DNA from: Roseofilum halophilum BLCC-M91
GTDB lineage: Bacteria; Cyanobacteriota; Cyanobacteriia; Cyanobacteriales; Desertifilaceae
Length of the DNA stretch: 64,000 bases
Assembly (NCBI RefSeq): GCF_030068445.1
Contig: NZ_JAQPOK010000041.1
Coordinates: 1-64,000 of the forward strand
Direction of reading: 5' to 3'
In this document: one piece after another, positions 50,019 through 60,247 of the stretch
How the letters are laid out: every line of letters starts with the position of its first letter
Position numbering within the stretch: the first letter of the stretch is position 1
The notes under the pieces: model-generated
Told to the model about the DNA's origin: nothing
The model's input: only the letters and a program-made list of their open reading frames with translations
Databases searched by the model: none
Program-made: the position numbers and the translations under genes

Positions 50019-51206
50019 TTAGACTTTACCCACAAAAAAATTATTATTACTGAGTTCCCGAACCACTTTTTGATAGTGACTCGGTTGTAGAGATAATCCA
50101 CCCTGTTTTGCTTCGAGAAGATCGGCGCGTAAGAGCCACTGTACTCTCGCCTGAATTTGACTTTCCGATTCCCCTAAACTGAGGGCAAGATGCCTACGGG
50201 TGATGGAACCATGAATAAGGACAGAATGGAGTAAATAGCGATCGCTCGGCTCTAACGTAGGCAAGCTGGGTAAAGAAGGTTTGGTTTCATACAAAACCAT
50301 TTCCGGATCATTGAAGGAAGGTACTCGATCGTCTGCCACCGCATCAGGTTTAATCCGCAAACTTTGCAACCACAAGTAAGTAGCAATTTGACTGACTCCC
50401 GATGATTGAGAGGCTAACGCTTCCCAATAGGTTTTTGTCGGTTCAGTCTCTTCTCCTGAAAGGAACTTAGGAACCACAAGGGTTTGAGTGATGGGGTTTA
50501 ACCACTCTTCAAGTAGGGTAGCATCGAGTTTAGGTAACGTCTGAATCTCACTAAAATAAGCGCTCACCTGACAGACAAAATCTAGGAAATCCCAGGCCCA
50601 ATGATTACAACCGATTGCCCAAAAGCAATGTGGATTCTGGATCATCAAGTCTCGGAGTAATTCTACACTCTCCCAACCCCCGATCGATCGCAGAAAACAT
50701 TGCTCTAAACAGGGAATCACAATCAGGGTTTGCCGCTCTTCGAGTGCGTCTACATCCAGGGAATGATCGGCCTCTTGGCTAGGGTTGAGATGGATGTGAG
50801 GATAGGGTTGTAGGGCTTTTTGAATACGTTGGCTTAGGGTGAGGGGGTTGCGGGGACGATGGAGAGCAGGAAAAGGGGTAACAATCTCTAAAGCGGGGGG
50901 GTTCTCCCAATGAGCGAAACTATCTTCTAGGATTTTGGCGATCGCCTCTACGGGATGAGCGAGAATGACCACATGATTGGCTGCCTCTAAATTTTTTTGC
51001 CAGGTTGCCACCCTGGTAGCGATCGCCTCTTGAATCGTGGTTTGATACGTTAAAGGACTTGATAAAGTCTCCAGACGTTGGCTTAACTCTGCCAAGAGAG
51101 TGTCCGGCAATCCGATTAAATCTTCATCGGGTTCAGTAACCTTTTGAGCCTTGGTAAACCAGGATTGAATCTGTTGGCGAACATGGGGTAAAACACTCTG
51201 AATCAT
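50019..51206 (-). CDS. Unknown protein coupled to MscS
   Basis: A 395-residue soluble protein. The N-terminal two thirds have alternating helices and strands with hydrophobic patches (AANHVVILAHPVEAIAKIL, TLIVIPCLEQCFLRSIGGWE, HCFWAIGCNHWAWDFLDFV), reminiscent of an NTPase-like fold without a recognisable P-loop. The last 80 residues look like a winged helix (DRYLLHSVLIHGSITRRHLA, then LLEAKQGGLSLQ). The gene abuts the MscS gene, so it may regulate or assist the channel. I do not recognise the family. Confidence 0.65.
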   Translation of the reverse strand: MIQSVLPHVRQQIQSWFTKAQKVTEPDEDLIGLPDTLLAELSQRLETLSSPLTYQTTIQEAIATRVATWQKNLEAANHVVILAHPVEAIAKILEDSFAHWENPPALEIVTPFPALHRPRNPLTLSQRIQKALQPYPHIHLNPSQEADHSLDVDALEERQTLIVIPCLEQCFLRSIGGWESVELLRDLMIQNPHCFWAIGCNHWAWDFLDFVCQVSAYFSEIQTLPKLDATLLEEWLNPITQTLVVPKFLSGEETEPTKTYWEALASQSSGVSQIATYLWLQSLRIKPDAVADDRVPSFNDPEMVLYETKPSLPSLPTLEPSDRYLLHSVLIHGSITRRHLALSLGESESQIQARVQWLLRADLLEAKQGGLSLQPSHYQKVVRELSNNNFFVGKV

Positions 51207-51247
51207 CGATCTGTCCCTGATGGTTAATTCCTAACACTCACTCAACC

Positions 51248-52003
51248 CTACTTTTTCAGCACTCCCGCTTCCCAATTGCCCTCCAACTTCGTGCCATTGG
51301 TATAAGTAAATACTCCCCAACCCTGTTTCATGCCATTGCGAAAATTACCCTCATAACGATTGCCACTGGGAAAAATACAAGTGCCAAAGCCATTCAATTG
51401 ACCATTCTGAAACGCGCCACTGCATTGGGTTCCATTGGCAAAATTGAGAGACCCGCGACCATCCGGGCGACCGTTACGAAAAGCACCTTGATAGCGATCG
51501 CCATTTCGATAGACACAAGTCCCCATACCATTCAACTGTTGATTCTGAATCGTTCCTTCACAGCGCGTTCCCGTACTCAAAACGATCGCCCCTTGTCCCA
51601 AACGCTGGCCATTCTGAAACTGTCCTTCATAGCGATATCTTCCCGGAAACGAACATACCCCATCCCCTTGCAAACGGCCATTGCGGAAGGTTCCTTGACA
51701 TTGAACCCCATTCCGGAAGCGTAGAGTTCCTTGACCGTGAAAAATGCCCTCCACCAATTGTCCTTGATACTGAGTACCACTCGGAAGCGTACAAGTCCCT
51801 TCTCCGGTTAAGGTTGGGCCGCTAAAATTCCCTCGACAGAGAGAATTCGGGTTCGCTTGTGCAGAAAGGCTAAACCCGGCGATCGCCGCTACTGTGCTGG
51901 CAATTAGAGCGATCGCGAAGCGACTGGGCAAGAGTATCGCGAACCCATGAGCCAATCCGAATTGGGGTTGTTCTATCATCCGTTTCATTGCCCTATATCC
52001 CAT
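51248..52003 (-). CDS. Exported MORN-repeat protein
   Basis: A 251-residue protein with an N-terminal hydrophobic signal (RFAIALIASTVAAIAGFSLSA) and cleavage near AQA-NP. About eight MORN units follow, alternating forms such as GNRYEGNFRNGMKQGWGVFT and GTQCSGAFQNGQLNGFGTCI. A Cys in every second unit gives a two-unit periodicity. MORN proteins bind lipids or other proteins at membranes; the exported form suggests a periplasmic or envelope role. In-frame ATGs five and eight codons in are alternative starts. Confidence 0.85.
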   Translation of the reverse strand: MGYRAMKRMIEQPQFGLAHGFAILLPSRFAIALIASTVAAIAGFSLSAQANPNSLCRGNFSGPTLTGEGTCTLPSGTQYQGQLVEGIFHGQGTLRFRNGVQCQGTFRNGRLQGDGVCSFPGRYRYEGQFQNGQRLGQGAIVLSTGTRCEGTIQNQQLNGMGTCVYRNGDRYQGAFRNGRPDGRGSLNFANGTQCSGAFQNGQLNGFGTCIFPSGNRYEGNFRNGMKQGWGVFTYTNGTKLEGNWEAGVLKK

Positions 52004-52243
52004 GATCTGGTCTTAATGTTCAAACTTCTCTATCATATAGGTTTAGACTTAATCCGGTTAATGGAAAAAGTTCCAGACAGCAGCGATCAAAACTTCCCCG
52101 ATCTCAATCGAGACCCAAGGGAGTAATGTAGAGCGCCAGGTGCTGGTAATCGGGACTTGATGGAGCGATCTCCTAATATCGCCTAATCAAGTAAACCCTT
52201 GTACACCTTTGGAGTTATCGTTAATTAACCCTACCGCAACCCC

Positions 52244-53758
52244 ATGCTGCCATTAGTTTCTTTGTTGATTTTTTCCCAAATTCCGATTCCGCTTTCTGAA
52301 CCCGCTCCCATACCCATCGATCCCGCTCCTCAACCCACTGCTGAACCCACCCCTGAACCGACTCCTAAACCCACCCCTCCCCCTCTCCCCCCTCCAGAAC
52401 GCCTAAGTCCCCTTGAACAAATTCCCAAGCTTCCTCCCTTGCCAACATTTGAATATTTACAACCGACTGAAATTCGACCCCTATCGGGCCAACTCGATCG
52501 GGTTCCGGTCTTTAATAGTAATAGTCCCGAACTGGTGAAAACGGAAGGCATTCTCCTCTCTACCTTTCCCAAACAGGGAATGCGCTATCCCCAAGCCCAC
52601 CTGGATTATCCCTTAGAGGGACGATTTGATATTTTTGCCCATCACATTTCTCGCGCGAGAACACGAGCGGAAATTCGCTCCTTTTTTCAAGGGATTTTAA
52701 TCTATAATCCCACGGATAAACCTGTTACCCTAAGAGTCTTGGAAGGAGCCAGTTATTTAACTCGCCCGGATGCGATTTTTATTGACTTACCCCCAATTGT
52801 CGATAATCGTTTAGGAACCATCTTTTCCGGGCCGGGAAGTCGGGCCGCTGGGGATGTGTTGCGCGGCCGCAAACAAGGGACTTGGCCCGATGTGATGGTG
52901 ATTCAACCCAAAGAAATTCAACAACTGATGAATCTGCCGATTCCTGCGGGAACGGTGCTGCCGACTTCTAATGGTCGCTCGACCCTGTTGCGGGTGGAAA
53001 CCGATGGGCCGGTTTATGTGGCGAATTTGGCCATGCTTTCCCCAAAAAATCCGGATGGGACGGAGCGGGTTCCGACCCTGCAAGAATGGCAGAATTTATT
53101 GGTCAATGGCACCTTATCGGGGCCAAGAGATTTACGACCGACTCCCATTGATAAGAAAACAACGAACTTTCCCGCTCGGTTCATTTATGGTCGCGTGGCG
53201 GGCATTTCCGAGGGGTCTCAATGGACAACGACGTTAACAGATACTCCCCAATCTGAGGATTTAACGATTCCAGAACCCGGACGGGCGATCGCCTATGGCC
53301 TAAGTTTACTCCATCGGGGACGGCTGGGTACAGGACAAATTCAAAGCGCCCCCATGTTAACTCGCTATCCGGATACGGCCTATTTTGGCCATGGCAATTA
53401 TGGGGTTGAATATAATTTGACGTTGCCGCTCTATAACAATACGCAGCAATCCCAAAAGGTGACCATCGCTTTGCAAACCCCCTTAAAAGATGATGGCACA
53501 CAGGGAATGCTAATGTTTTTAGAGCCTCCAGAAGACCGGATCTTTTTCCGGGGAACAGTGCGAATTGTCCATCGAAATTCCCAGGGACAAGAGACGGAAC
53601 GTTATATGCATTTGGTACAACAGCGAGGACAACGGGGAGAGGCCTTATTACAGCTAACCATGCCTCCGGGCGATCGCCAACAGGTACAAGTCGATCTCAT
53701 TTATCCTCCCGATGCGACTCCTCCCCAAGTGTTAACAGTTAAAACGGAGAATCAATAG
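52244..53758 (+). CDS. DUF3370 domain protein
   Basis: A 504-residue protein. A short hydrophobic start (MLPLVSLLIFSQIPIP) is followed by a Pro/Glu/Thr-rich tether (about 17-60). From about 70 to the end is a beta-rich domain with EIRPLSGQLDRVPVFNSNSP, EGRFDIFAHHISRA, IYNPTDKPVTLRVLEGASYL and YFGHGNYGVEYNLTLPLYN, matching the DUF3370 family, found mainly in cyanobacteria and of unknown function. The leader and tether suggest export. Divergent from the MORN gene. Confidence 0.82.
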   Translation: MLPLVSLLIFSQIPIPLSEPAPIPIDPAPQPTAEPTPEPTPKPTPPPLPPPERLSPLEQIPKLPPLPTFEYLQPTEIRPLSGQLDRVPVFNSNSPELVKTEGILLSTFPKQGMRYPQAHLDYPLEGRFDIFAHHISRARTRAEIRSFFQGILIYNPTDKPVTLRVLEGASYLTRPDAIFIDLPPIVDNRLGTIFSGPGSRAAGDVLRGRKQGTWPDVMVIQPKEIQQLMNLPIPAGTVLPTSNGRSTLLRVETDGPVYVANLAMLSPKNPDGTERVPTLQEWQNLLVNGTLSGPRDLRPTPIDKKTTNFPARFIYGRVAGISEGSQWTTTLTDTPQSEDLTIPEPGRAIAYGLSLLHRGRLGTGQIQSAPMLTRYPDTAYFGHGNYGVEYNLTLPLYNNTQQSQKVTIALQTPLKDDGTQGMLMFLEPPEDRIFFRGTVRIVHRNSQGQETERYMHLVQQRGQRGEALLQLTMPPGDRQQVQVDLIYPPDATPPQVLTVKTENQ

Positions 53759-53774
53759 TAGCCGCTATCAGGAT

Positions 53775-54251
53775 TTACGCTGGAATATAATCTTCATCCA
53801 AGAGATTATCTAAAGTCAACTTGGGTTCAACGGGAAACCCTTCTGGGTTGAGTTCGTATTTCCTCAAGATATCCTTCCTCGCATCCCCATAACATTGAGT
53901 CCACACCTCTGCTAAAAGAACCTTGAGGCTAGGACTCTCTTCTAATAAATATTGAATTTGTCGTCGCTGCTCAACAACGCTTTGTCGCCATCCTCTGGCA
54001 TTGTTGGCTTTTTCAGATTCCCAGTATTCAAGTTTTAAAAGATGTTCGATTAAAGTCGTCAGCCTGCTTTTTAACTCCTTTTTCTCTCGTTTCCCCATGC
54101 TTTCAACTTCTTCAATTAAACTCTCAAAATCAATCCGATCGAGCTTTCTTTCTTTGAGTAACTGCGCTGTTGTCTGTACCCATAAATAGAAATCTCGATC
54201 GTAAAGTTCTGATAGATTAGAATCAGCTTTTTCCTGCAACTCTGGATTCAT
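53775..54251 (-). CDS. DUF29 family protein
   Basis: A 158-residue helical protein from ATG 54251 (MNPELQEKADSNLSELYDRD). The DUF29 pattern is clear: LYDRDFYLWVQTTAQLLKER, then DFESLIEEVESMGKREKKEL and HLLKLEYWESEKANNARGW. DUF29 proteins are multicopy in cyanobacteria and of unknown function. A longer frame reaching 54332 would overlap prfA and is unlikely. It starts 17 bp after prfA on the same strand. Confidence 0.85.
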   Translation of the reverse strand: MNPELQEKADSNLSELYDRDFYLWVQTTAQLLKERKLDRIDFESLIEEVESMGKREKKELKSRLTTLIEHLLKLEYWESEKANNARGWRQSVVEQRRQIQYLLEESPSLKVLLAEVWTQCYGDARKDILRKYELNPEGFPVEPKLTLDNLLDEDYIPA

Positions 54252-54268
54252 AACCTTGGCAACATTTT

Positions 54269-55369
54269 CTAAGCTTGAACGGTTTGATTGGCGAGTTCTT
54301 CTAAACGCAGTTGCTGATCTTGGGTAATACAAGCCTGAATTAAGGCTTCAATATTGCCTTCTAAGGCACTTCCTAGGGAAAAGTTTTGACCCAGACGGTG
54401 ATCGGTAATGCGATTATCCTTGTAGTTGTAAGTGCGGATTTTTTCCGATCGCGAACCCGTCCCCACCTGCGATCGCCGCATATCTGTCACCGCATCCTGC
54501 TGTTCTTGCAGCTTCATGTCATACAACTTCGCCCGCAAAATCTGCATCGCCCGTTCTCGGTTTTGCAACTGCGATCGCTCCTCCGTACAAAATACCCGAA
54601 TCCCGGTCGGCTTATGGAACAAGTCTACCGCCGTTTCCACCTTGTTCACATTTTGTCCACCTGCACCACCGGAACGAGCCGTGCTAATTTCTACCTCTTT
54701 AGCATCAATCTCTACTTCTACCTCATCCACCTCCGGCATAATAGCCACCGTCGCCGTTGAAGTATGCACTCGTCCCCCCGTTTCCGTCACCGGAACCCGT
54801 TGCACCCGATGAACCCCTGCCTCAAACTTGAGCTTACTATAAACCTGCTCGCCTTTAATCTCCAGGATTGCCTGCTTAAATCCACCCATTTCCGCCGGGG
54901 ACTCGCTCACCAGATACACCTTCCAGCCTTGCACTTCCGAATAGCGAGAATACATTCTCACCAGATCGCCTGCCCAAATACTGGCTTCATCACCCCCCGT
55001 TCCTGCACGAATTTCCAACATGATATTTTTTTCATCATTGGGATCGCGGGGCAGCAATAAAATGGTTAACCGATGCTCTAACTGATCGATTTTCGTTTCT
55101 AACTCTTGCACTTCCAAGGCAGCGATTTCTTGCAGTTCGCGATCGCCACCCGACTCCTTATAAATCTCCCTCGCTCCCGTCAACTCCTCTTGAGCCTGCT
55201 TCCAGATTTCATAAGTATTCACCACCTCCTCCAGAGACGAACGAGCTTTTGCCACCTTTTGCACCTCCTCTGGATTCGTGGCAATATCTGGATCGGCTAA
55301 CCGACGAGTCAATTCATTAAACGTCTGTTCAACAGAAGTTAGTTTGTCAAGAAGATATGCTTCAGCCAT
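54269..55369 (-). CDS. prfA: Peptide chain release factor 1
   Basis: A 366-residue class-I release factor that recognises UAA and UAG and triggers peptidyl-tRNA hydrolysis. The catalytic GGQ is in [17 protein letters not shown]. Also visible are [18 protein letters not shown], the [20 protein letters not shown] segment and the RF1-type C-terminus ([19 protein letters not shown]). Full length. It is the last gene of the translation cluster, 122 bp after rpmE, and a DUF29 gene follows. Confidence 0.96.
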   Translation of the reverse strand: MAEAYLLDKLTSVEQTFNELTRRLADPDIATNPEEVQKVAKARSSLEEVVNTYEIWKQAQEELTGAREIYKESGGDRELQEIAALEVQELETKIDQLEHRLTILLLPRDPNDEKNIMLEIRAGTGGDEASIWAGDLVRMYSRYSEVQGWKVYLVSESPAEMGGFKQAILEIKGEQVYSKLKFEAGVHRVQRVPVTETGGRVHTSTATVAIMPEVDEVEVEIDAKEVEISTARSGGAGGQNVNKVETAVDLFHKPTGIRVFCTEERSQLQNRERAMQILRAKLYDMKLQEQQDAVTDMRRSQVGTGSRSEKIRTYNYKDNRITDHRLGQNFSLGSALEGNIEALIQACITQDQQLRLEELANQTVQA

Positions 55370-55491
55370 TGTTCAGGTGTCCAAGATTGAGGTTGTTTAC
55401 GGTTACCGAGCGGAGTCGAGGTACAGCAGGGAATAATACATGGACTGTAGGTTAAACCCCTACAACCCACAAAGACCAATCGCAATGGCTG

Positions 55492-55710
55492 CTACTTCTT
55501 ACTTCCCATCCAGTTATACCGTTTCTGGAATCGTTCAACCCGTCCTTCCGTGTCAATAATTTTCTGAGTCCCCGTATAAAACGGATGATTTCCAGACCAA
55601 ACATCCACATGAATTTCCGGTTGAGTCGAACCCACCGTCATCACAAACTCGCCATTACAATACACTTTGGCTTCCGGATACCATTTTGGGTGAATATCAG
55701 ATTTAGGCAT
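55492..55710 (-). CDS. rpmE: Ribosomal protein L31
   Basis: A 72-residue 50S protein: KSDIHPKWYPEAKVYCNGEF, then VGSTQPEIHVDVWSGNHPFYTG and VERFQKRYNW. Only one of the four zinc-binding cysteines of C+ L31 is kept (C18), so this is effectively a zinc-free form. It belongs to the rplM-rpsI-rpmE-prfA order, separated from rpsI by a repeat-containing gap. Confidence 0.95.
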   Translation of the reverse strand: MPKSDIHPKWYPEAKVYCNGEFVMTVGSTQPEIHVDVWSGNHPFYTGTQKIIDTEGRVERFQKRYNWMGSKK

Positions 55711-55797
55711 GATGATTACACTTTACAAAAACACTAACAACTAAACGGGTTTAAACCCTATTATAATCCAATCGCGATCGCTCCCCAAGGGTGTGGG

Positions 55798-55859
55798 GTA
55801 GGGGCGGGTTCAGTAAGATCTTGGTGGGCAAAGGGAAAGATTGGTGAACCCGCCCCTAC
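55798..55859. repeat. GTAGGGGCGGGTTCA inverted repeat between rpsI and rpmE
   Basis: Arms of 15 bp at 55798-55812 and 55845-55859 surround a 32-bp spacer. A third, diverged arm follows near 55888. Same family as in the STAND gene. It would form a hairpin in the rpsI-rpmE transcript and may reduce readthrough. Confidence 0.9.
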
Positions 55860-55903
55860 ATCTTGGTAGGAAAAGGGAAAGACTGATGAACCCGCATCTA
55901 CCC

Positions 55904-56320
55904 TTACCGTTTCGAGTATTGAGGAGCTTTTCTGGCTTTGCGTAAGCCATATTTTTTCCGCTCTTTTGCCCTCGGATCGCGGGTCAGATACCCTTCAATT
56001 TTCAAGGGTTGGCGATTATCGGGATCGAGTTCGCACAAAGCTCTAGCCACACCCAAGCGAATCGAATCCGCTTGTCCCGTTAATCCGCCACCTTTCACAT
56101 TCACCAGAACATCATAGTCATTTTCCAGACCCAAGGTTTCCAGGGGAGCTTTGGCTGCACCCAGATATTGGGGATTAAATTGGAGATACAAATCTCCCGG
56201 TTTGCCATTAATTTTTAATTCCCCTTGTCCGGGAACCAAACGCACGCGAGCAACGGAGGATTTTCTCCGTCCAGTTCCCCAATAAACAGCCCGATCTTTT
56301 TGACTCTCAGTAGCTTGCAT
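55904..56320 (-). CDS. rpsI: Ribosomal protein S9
   Basis: A 138-residue 30S protein. It includes [38 protein letters not shown] and the basic C-terminal tail [17 protein letters not shown], which contacts the P-site tRNA. Its start overlaps the rplM stop by one base (TAATG), implying coupling. Confidence 0.97.
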   Translation of the reverse strand: MQATESQKDRAVYWGTGRRKSSVARVRLVPGQGELKINGKPGDLYLQFNPQYLGAAKAPLETLGLENDYDVLVNVKGGGLTGQADSIRLGVARALCELDPDNRQPLKIEGYLTRDPRAKERKKYGLRKARKAPQYSKR

Positions 56321-56775
56321 TAGTTATCTTCTCCTGGTACAGTTTTCAGTTCCAAAACTTCGGGGTTTTGTGCCTCATGGGGATGTTTGGGCCCCGCATA
56401 GACTTTTAGTTTAGTAAACAGCTTGCGTCCTAAAGAGTTTTTAGGCAGCATTCCTTTGATGGCTTTTTCCACAATCCGCTCTGGAATTCGCCCTTGCAAT
56501 TTGGCGAAGGTTTCAGTTTTCATTCCCCCTGGACGACCGGAATGGCGGCGATAGAGTTTTTGCTCCCGTTTTTTACCAGTCACCTGGATTTTTTCGGCGT
56601 TGACAACGATCACAAAATCCCCAACGTCCATATGGGGGGTAAAGGTGGGTTTATTTTTCCCTCGTAAGATACTGGCCACTTCTGTAGCTAAACGACCGAG
56701 ACGCTGGCCATCGGCATCGACCACAAACCATTTTCGGTCTAGACTCTCTTGGGGAGGTAAGTAAGTTTTAGTCAT
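56320..56775 (-). CDS. rplM: Ribosomal protein L13
   Basis: A 151-residue 50S assembly protein: [38 protein letters not shown] and [21 protein letters not shown]. Full length. It follows truA by 26 bp and overlaps rpsI by one base. Confidence 0.97.
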   Translation of the reverse strand: MTKTYLPPQESLDRKWFVVDADGQRLGRLATEVASILRGKNKPTFTPHMDVGDFVIVVNAEKIQVTGKKREQKLYRRHSGRPGGMKTETFAKLQGRIPERIVEKAIKGMLPKNSLGRKLFTKLKVYAGPKHPHEAQNPEVLELKTVPGEDN

Positions 56776-56801
56776 AATTAATCGTTTGTTTGGATAGAGG
56801 G

Positions 56802-57620
56802 CTATTCAGTTGAACCCAATTTAAGCTGGGGCTGGGTGTCAAACCAAACCTCTGGGGGAAAGGGTGGGTCTGGGTAGCCCACACGCAGTAAGCATAGCCC
56901 TTGGGCTGGGGCTGCGTATTTGACTAAATCCCGCCGCTCTTCTTGCCACAGATGGGTAAATTCTGTGGGGGTCATTTCAGCCGCGCCCACTTTGACCAAT
57001 AGTCCCACCAGAAGCCGCATCATCCCATAGAGAAATCCATTGGCTTGGACTTCGATCGCAACAAATGGGTCTTGGGAAGAGCATTGGGCCGTTTGGATAT
57101 CGACCCAGGAGTGCTTGCGACTCGATCCGGCCCGATGAAAGGCGGATAGGTGATGGCGACCCACTAAAGGGTCGAGGGCGGCTTGAATGCGGTTGGCATC
57201 CAGAGGTTGATAATAATAATGCCAAGTCAGATGCCGCACAAATAGGTTGGGGTTGGCGTGGGTATAGAGAGTATATCGATACCGTCGCCACAGAGCAGAA
57301 AAGCGGGCGTGCCAGGTGGGGGCAACCCGAGCCGAACCGCGAATGAGAATGTCTTCGGGTAAGCGACTATTGAGAATGGTCGCCCACCGTTGGGGAGGAA
57401 TGGGCCCAGAGACATCGAAATGGGCCACTTGAGCGGCTGCATGGACTCCGGTATCGGTTCGACCGGCAGCCACCACGGGCACTCGCCGATCGATTACGGA
57501 GGCGATCGCCTTTTCCAGTTCCTCCTGTACGGTTCGTTCTCCTTTTCCTTGCCGTTGCCAACCTTGGAAATGGGTTCCCAGGTACTGAATGACTAGAGCA
57601 ATTCTTTGACGCTCATCCAT
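56802..57620 (-). CDS. truA: tRNA pseudouridine synthase A
   Basis: A 272-residue enzyme that makes pseudouridine at tRNA positions 38-40. The catalytic Asp is in [11 protein letters not shown]; other landmarks are [12 protein letters not shown], the [14 protein letters not shown] loop and [19 protein letters not shown] 57620 is chosen because AGAGGA lies just upstream; the longer in-frame start at 57710 runs into a dispersed repeat. Its location between rplQ and rplM is the usual cyanobacterial order. Confidence 0.95.
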   Translation of the reverse strand: MDERQRIALVIQYLGTHFQGWQRQGKGERTVQEELEKAIASVIDRRVPVVAAGRTDTGVHAAAQVAHFDVSGPIPPQRWATILNSRLPEDILIRGSARVAPTWHARFSALWRRYRYTLYTHANPNLFVRHLTWHYYYQPLDANRIQAALDPLVGRHHLSAFHRAGSSRKHSWVDIQTAQCSSQDPFVAIEVQANGFLYGMMRLLVGLLVKVGAAEMTPTEFTHLWQEERRDLVKYAAPAQGLCLLRVGYPDPPFPPEVWFDTQPQLKLGSTE

Positions 57621-57690
57621 TAAATCCTCTGAGTCTTTCAGTTGCCAATGGCATTTCATTGGTTCTCCCCTGTGTTCCCCATCACCTATA

Positions 57691-57750
57691 GTAGGGGCGG
57701 GTTTGTCCATCTTTCTCTTGGCCTACCCAGATCTTAGTGAACCCGCCCGG
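57691..57750. repeat. GTAGGGGCGGGTTT inverted repeat between rplQ and truA
   Basis: An arm GTAGGGGCGGGTTT at 57691-57704 faces GTGAACCCGCCCGG ending at 57750 (slightly decayed). It lies between the rplQ stop and the truA start, again inside a translation operon. Confidence 0.85.
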
Positions 57751-57756
57751 TTTGAC

Positions 57757-58146
57757 TTAGACTAGTTCAATAATCGCCATTTCTGCATTGTCCCCCCGAC
57801 GAGGAACTGTGGGCAGAATGCGGGTATATCCCCCTTGGCGATCGCTGTACCGAGACGGAGCTTGTTCAAAGAGCGCATGAACCAATTGCTTTTTCCTCAG
57901 CATATGTTCTTTGCGGTCTGGACTCCCACTCAGGTATAGATAGCTCAAAACCTGGCGACGAGCCGCCAGTGTTCCACTTTTCGCCAGAGTAATCATTTTC
58001 TCCGCTTCACTACGAACGGCTTTCGCCCTCGCTTTGGTGGTCTTAATCCGACCATGACGAATCAATTCAGTCGTTAAGGTTCTCAGGAGAGCCTTACGCT
58101 GATCTGCGGGTTTTCCCAACTTGGGGACACGACAACGATGACGCAT
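57757..58146 (-). CDS. rplQ: Ribosomal protein L17
   Basis: A 129-residue 50S protein starting [20 protein letters not shown], then [20 protein letters not shown] and [20 protein letters not shown]. The 16-codon upstream extension of the frame is not conserved and is left out. It lies 51 bp after rpoA, the usual arrangement. Confidence 0.96.
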   Translation of the reverse strand: MRHRCRVPKLGKPADQRKALLRTLTTELIRHGRIKTTKARAKAVRSEAEKMITLAKSGTLAARRQVLSYLYLSGSPDRKEHMLRKKQLVHALFEQAPSRYSDRQGGYTRILPTVPRRGDNAEMAIIELV

Positions 58147-58197
58147 AACACTTTTCCACGTTTCAAAGTTTAGACACGATTCAACCCCTGACACCAG

Positions 58198-59139
58198 TTA
58201 GGATTTGGCCTTTTCATGGGGCAAAGTAATTCCTAACCTCTGTTGCAGGGCTTCAATCACTTCTTCAGCCGATTTCGCCCCAAAGTTTTTGATCTCTAGC
58301 AAGTCTTCTTGGGTGTAATCGAGTAGATCCGATACATTATTAATCTGCGCTCGTTTGAGACAGTTGTAAGCTCTCACCGATAACTGTAATTCCTCAATCG
58401 GGATCTGACTATTGGGATCATCGGTCAGTTCTGGCTCATCCTTGAGCGGCTCAAAGGTAATATCTTTGAGTGGACTAAATAAATCCACCAATATCGTCGA
58501 TGCTTGAGATAGGGCTTCTTGGGGAGTGATACTCCCATTGGTGGTTACATCAAGGATCAGCCGGTCTTGTTCCAAGGAACCCCCTACCCGTGCATCTTCG
58601 ACCATATAATTGACTTTAGATACGGGCATAAAAATCGCATCAATCTGGAGAAAGTCCAAGGCACTCGGATCTTGGCGACTGCGGTCTACGGATCGGTAGC
58701 CTGTACCCGTTTCTATCCGAAATTCCATTTCTAAGGTTGCGCCCTCCGATAGGGTGGCAACTTTCTGAGTGCCATTGACTAATTCCACATCCGATGGTAG
58801 GTCAAACTCACTGGCTTGCACCGTTTTTGGCCCCGTGGCCACTAAACGGCCAATTTGGGGTTGATTGGAGTAGCTTTTGACAATGATTTCCTTCATGTTC
58901 AGTAAGATTTCTAGTACATCTTCCCGAACGCCTGGAATCGTTGCAAACTCATGGTTTACGCCAGCAATCCTCACTGAGGTCACGGCTGCCCCAGATAGAT
59001 TAGAGAGCAATACTCGTCTGAGAGCATTGCCTACAGTTGTGCCTTGACCTCGTTCTAAGGGTTCTAGAATAAATCGGCTGTACTGACTTTGATCTTTTTC
59101 TGTATAACTTTCAACACATTCAACCTGAAACTGCCCCAC
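58198..59139 (-). CDS. rpoA: RNA polymerase alpha subunit
   Basis: A 313-residue subunit. The N-terminal dimerisation domain (YSRFILEPLERGQGTTVGNA, LRRVLLSNLSGAAVTSVRI) is followed by a linker and the C-terminal domain (IEELQLSVRAYNCLKRAQIN, then LLEIKNFGAKSAEEVIEAL) that contacts UP elements and activators. It starts with GTG; GGGAGG seven bases upstream supports this. Position between rpsK and rplQ is standard. Confidence 0.97.
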   Translation of the reverse strand: MGQFQVECVESYTEKDQSQYSRFILEPLERGQGTTVGNALRRVLLSNLSGAAVTSVRIAGVNHEFATIPGVREDVLEILLNMKEIIVKSYSNQPQIGRLVATGPKTVQASEFDLPSDVELVNGTQKVATLSEGATLEMEFRIETGTGYRSVDRSRQDPSALDFLQIDAIFMPVSKVNYMVEDARVGGSLEQDRLILDVTTNGSITPQEALSQASTILVDLFSPLKDITFEPLKDEPELTDDPNSQIPIEELQLSVRAYNCLKRAQINNVSDLLDYTQEDLLEIKNFGAKSAEEVIEALQQRLGITLPHEKAKS

Positions 59140-59267
59140 AGAGCCACCTCCCTTCGCCTGCTTTCTAGGATGGCTGTATATGACCTTCCTAGCTGTTTTT
59201 TTGTCATTGAATGGATCTCGGTCGCCTCATCTGCTGGTTTAGCAGACTCGGAGCGATCGCCCTGACC

Positions 59268-59657
59268 CTAGACTCGCCGCCGTTTTGGAGGACGACATCC
59301 ATTATGAGGGATGGGGGTGACATCTCGAATGAGGGTGATTTCTAAGCCTGAACCTTGTAGGGCACGGATAGCGGTTTCTCGCCCCGATCCGGGGCCGCTA
59401 ACCATGACTTCAATTTGCCGCATTCCTTGGTCGATTGCCCGACGAGCGGCGCTATCGGCGGCTGTTTGAGCGGCAAAGGGGGTTCCTTTTTTGGCTCCCT
59501 TAAATCCACTCGATCCGGCTGAAGCCCAAGAGATTACATCGCCATTGGGAGCGGTAATCGAGACAATCGTGTTATTGAACGTCGATTGAATGTGGGCTAC
59601 ACCATTAGGAATATTTCGCTTTTGCTTCTTAGGGCCTGTTTTTTTCGGTCGTGCCAT
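59268..59657 (-). CDS. rpsK: Ribosomal protein S11
   Basis: A 129-residue 30S platform protein: [39 protein letters not shown] and the C-terminal [19 protein letters not shown]. Full length. The 97-bp gap to rpsM and 128-bp gap to rpoA are unremarkable. Confidence 0.97.
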   Translation of the reverse strand: MARPKKTGPKKQKRNIPNGVAHIQSTFNNTIVSITAPNGDVISWASAGSSGFKGAKKGTPFAAQTAADSAARRAIDQGMRQIEVMVSGPGSGRETAIRALQGSGLEITLIRDVTPIPHNGCRPPKRRRV

Positions 59658-59754
59658 AGTTTATGTTGCACTCTATGTATCTTATGTATCTTGGTCTCAG
59701 AGGTCTTTGATGGAGTTGGCGATCGCCAGGGAGCGATCGGGTCAACCGCTCTAC

Positions 59755-60138
59755 CTATTTCTTAGCGGCTGCTTTTTTCTTACCAGCCACTGTGCGGCGG
59801 ACTCCACGACGGGTACGGGCATTGGTGCGGGTGCGCTGTCCCCGTACCGGTAATCCCATACGATGCCGTCTGCCACGATAGGTGCCAATATCCATCAGAC
59901 GCTTGATATTCATTGCCTCCCACCGTCTGAGATCCCCTTCTATTTGATATTGGGTTTCTACAGTTCCTCTTAAGGCAACGATATCGTTATCTGTTAAATC
60001 TTTTACCCTTGTATCTGGATTGACACCAGTCTCCGCTAAGATCTTTTGGGAACGGCTTAAGCCGATCCCATAGATGTAGGTTAGACCTATTTCTATCCGT
60101 TTATCTCGCGGTAGGTCTACACCAGCTATTCTGGCCAC
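59755..60138 (-). CDS. rpsM: Ribosomal protein S13
   Basis: A 127-residue 30S head protein with [32 protein letters not shown] and [18 protein letters not shown]. It starts with GTG, with GGGAG about 11 bases upstream. The Lys/Ala-rich tail (KKKAAAKK) contacts tRNA. Confidence 0.96.
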   Translation of the reverse strand: MARIAGVDLPRDKRIEIGLTYIYGIGLSRSQKILAETGVNPDTRVKDLTDNDIVALRGTVETQYQIEGDLRRWEAMNIKRLMDIGTYRGRRHRMGLPVRGQRTRTNARTRRGVRRTVAGKKKAAAKK

Positions 60139-60247
60139 GCTTTTTTCTCCCTCGTCTTGAACAACTTAACTTAGGTCATCTCCCTGGGGGGAGCTGCCGC
60201 ATCTGCTCTATTAACTCATACCAATGGCTTCCAGTCTGGGGTTAGAG

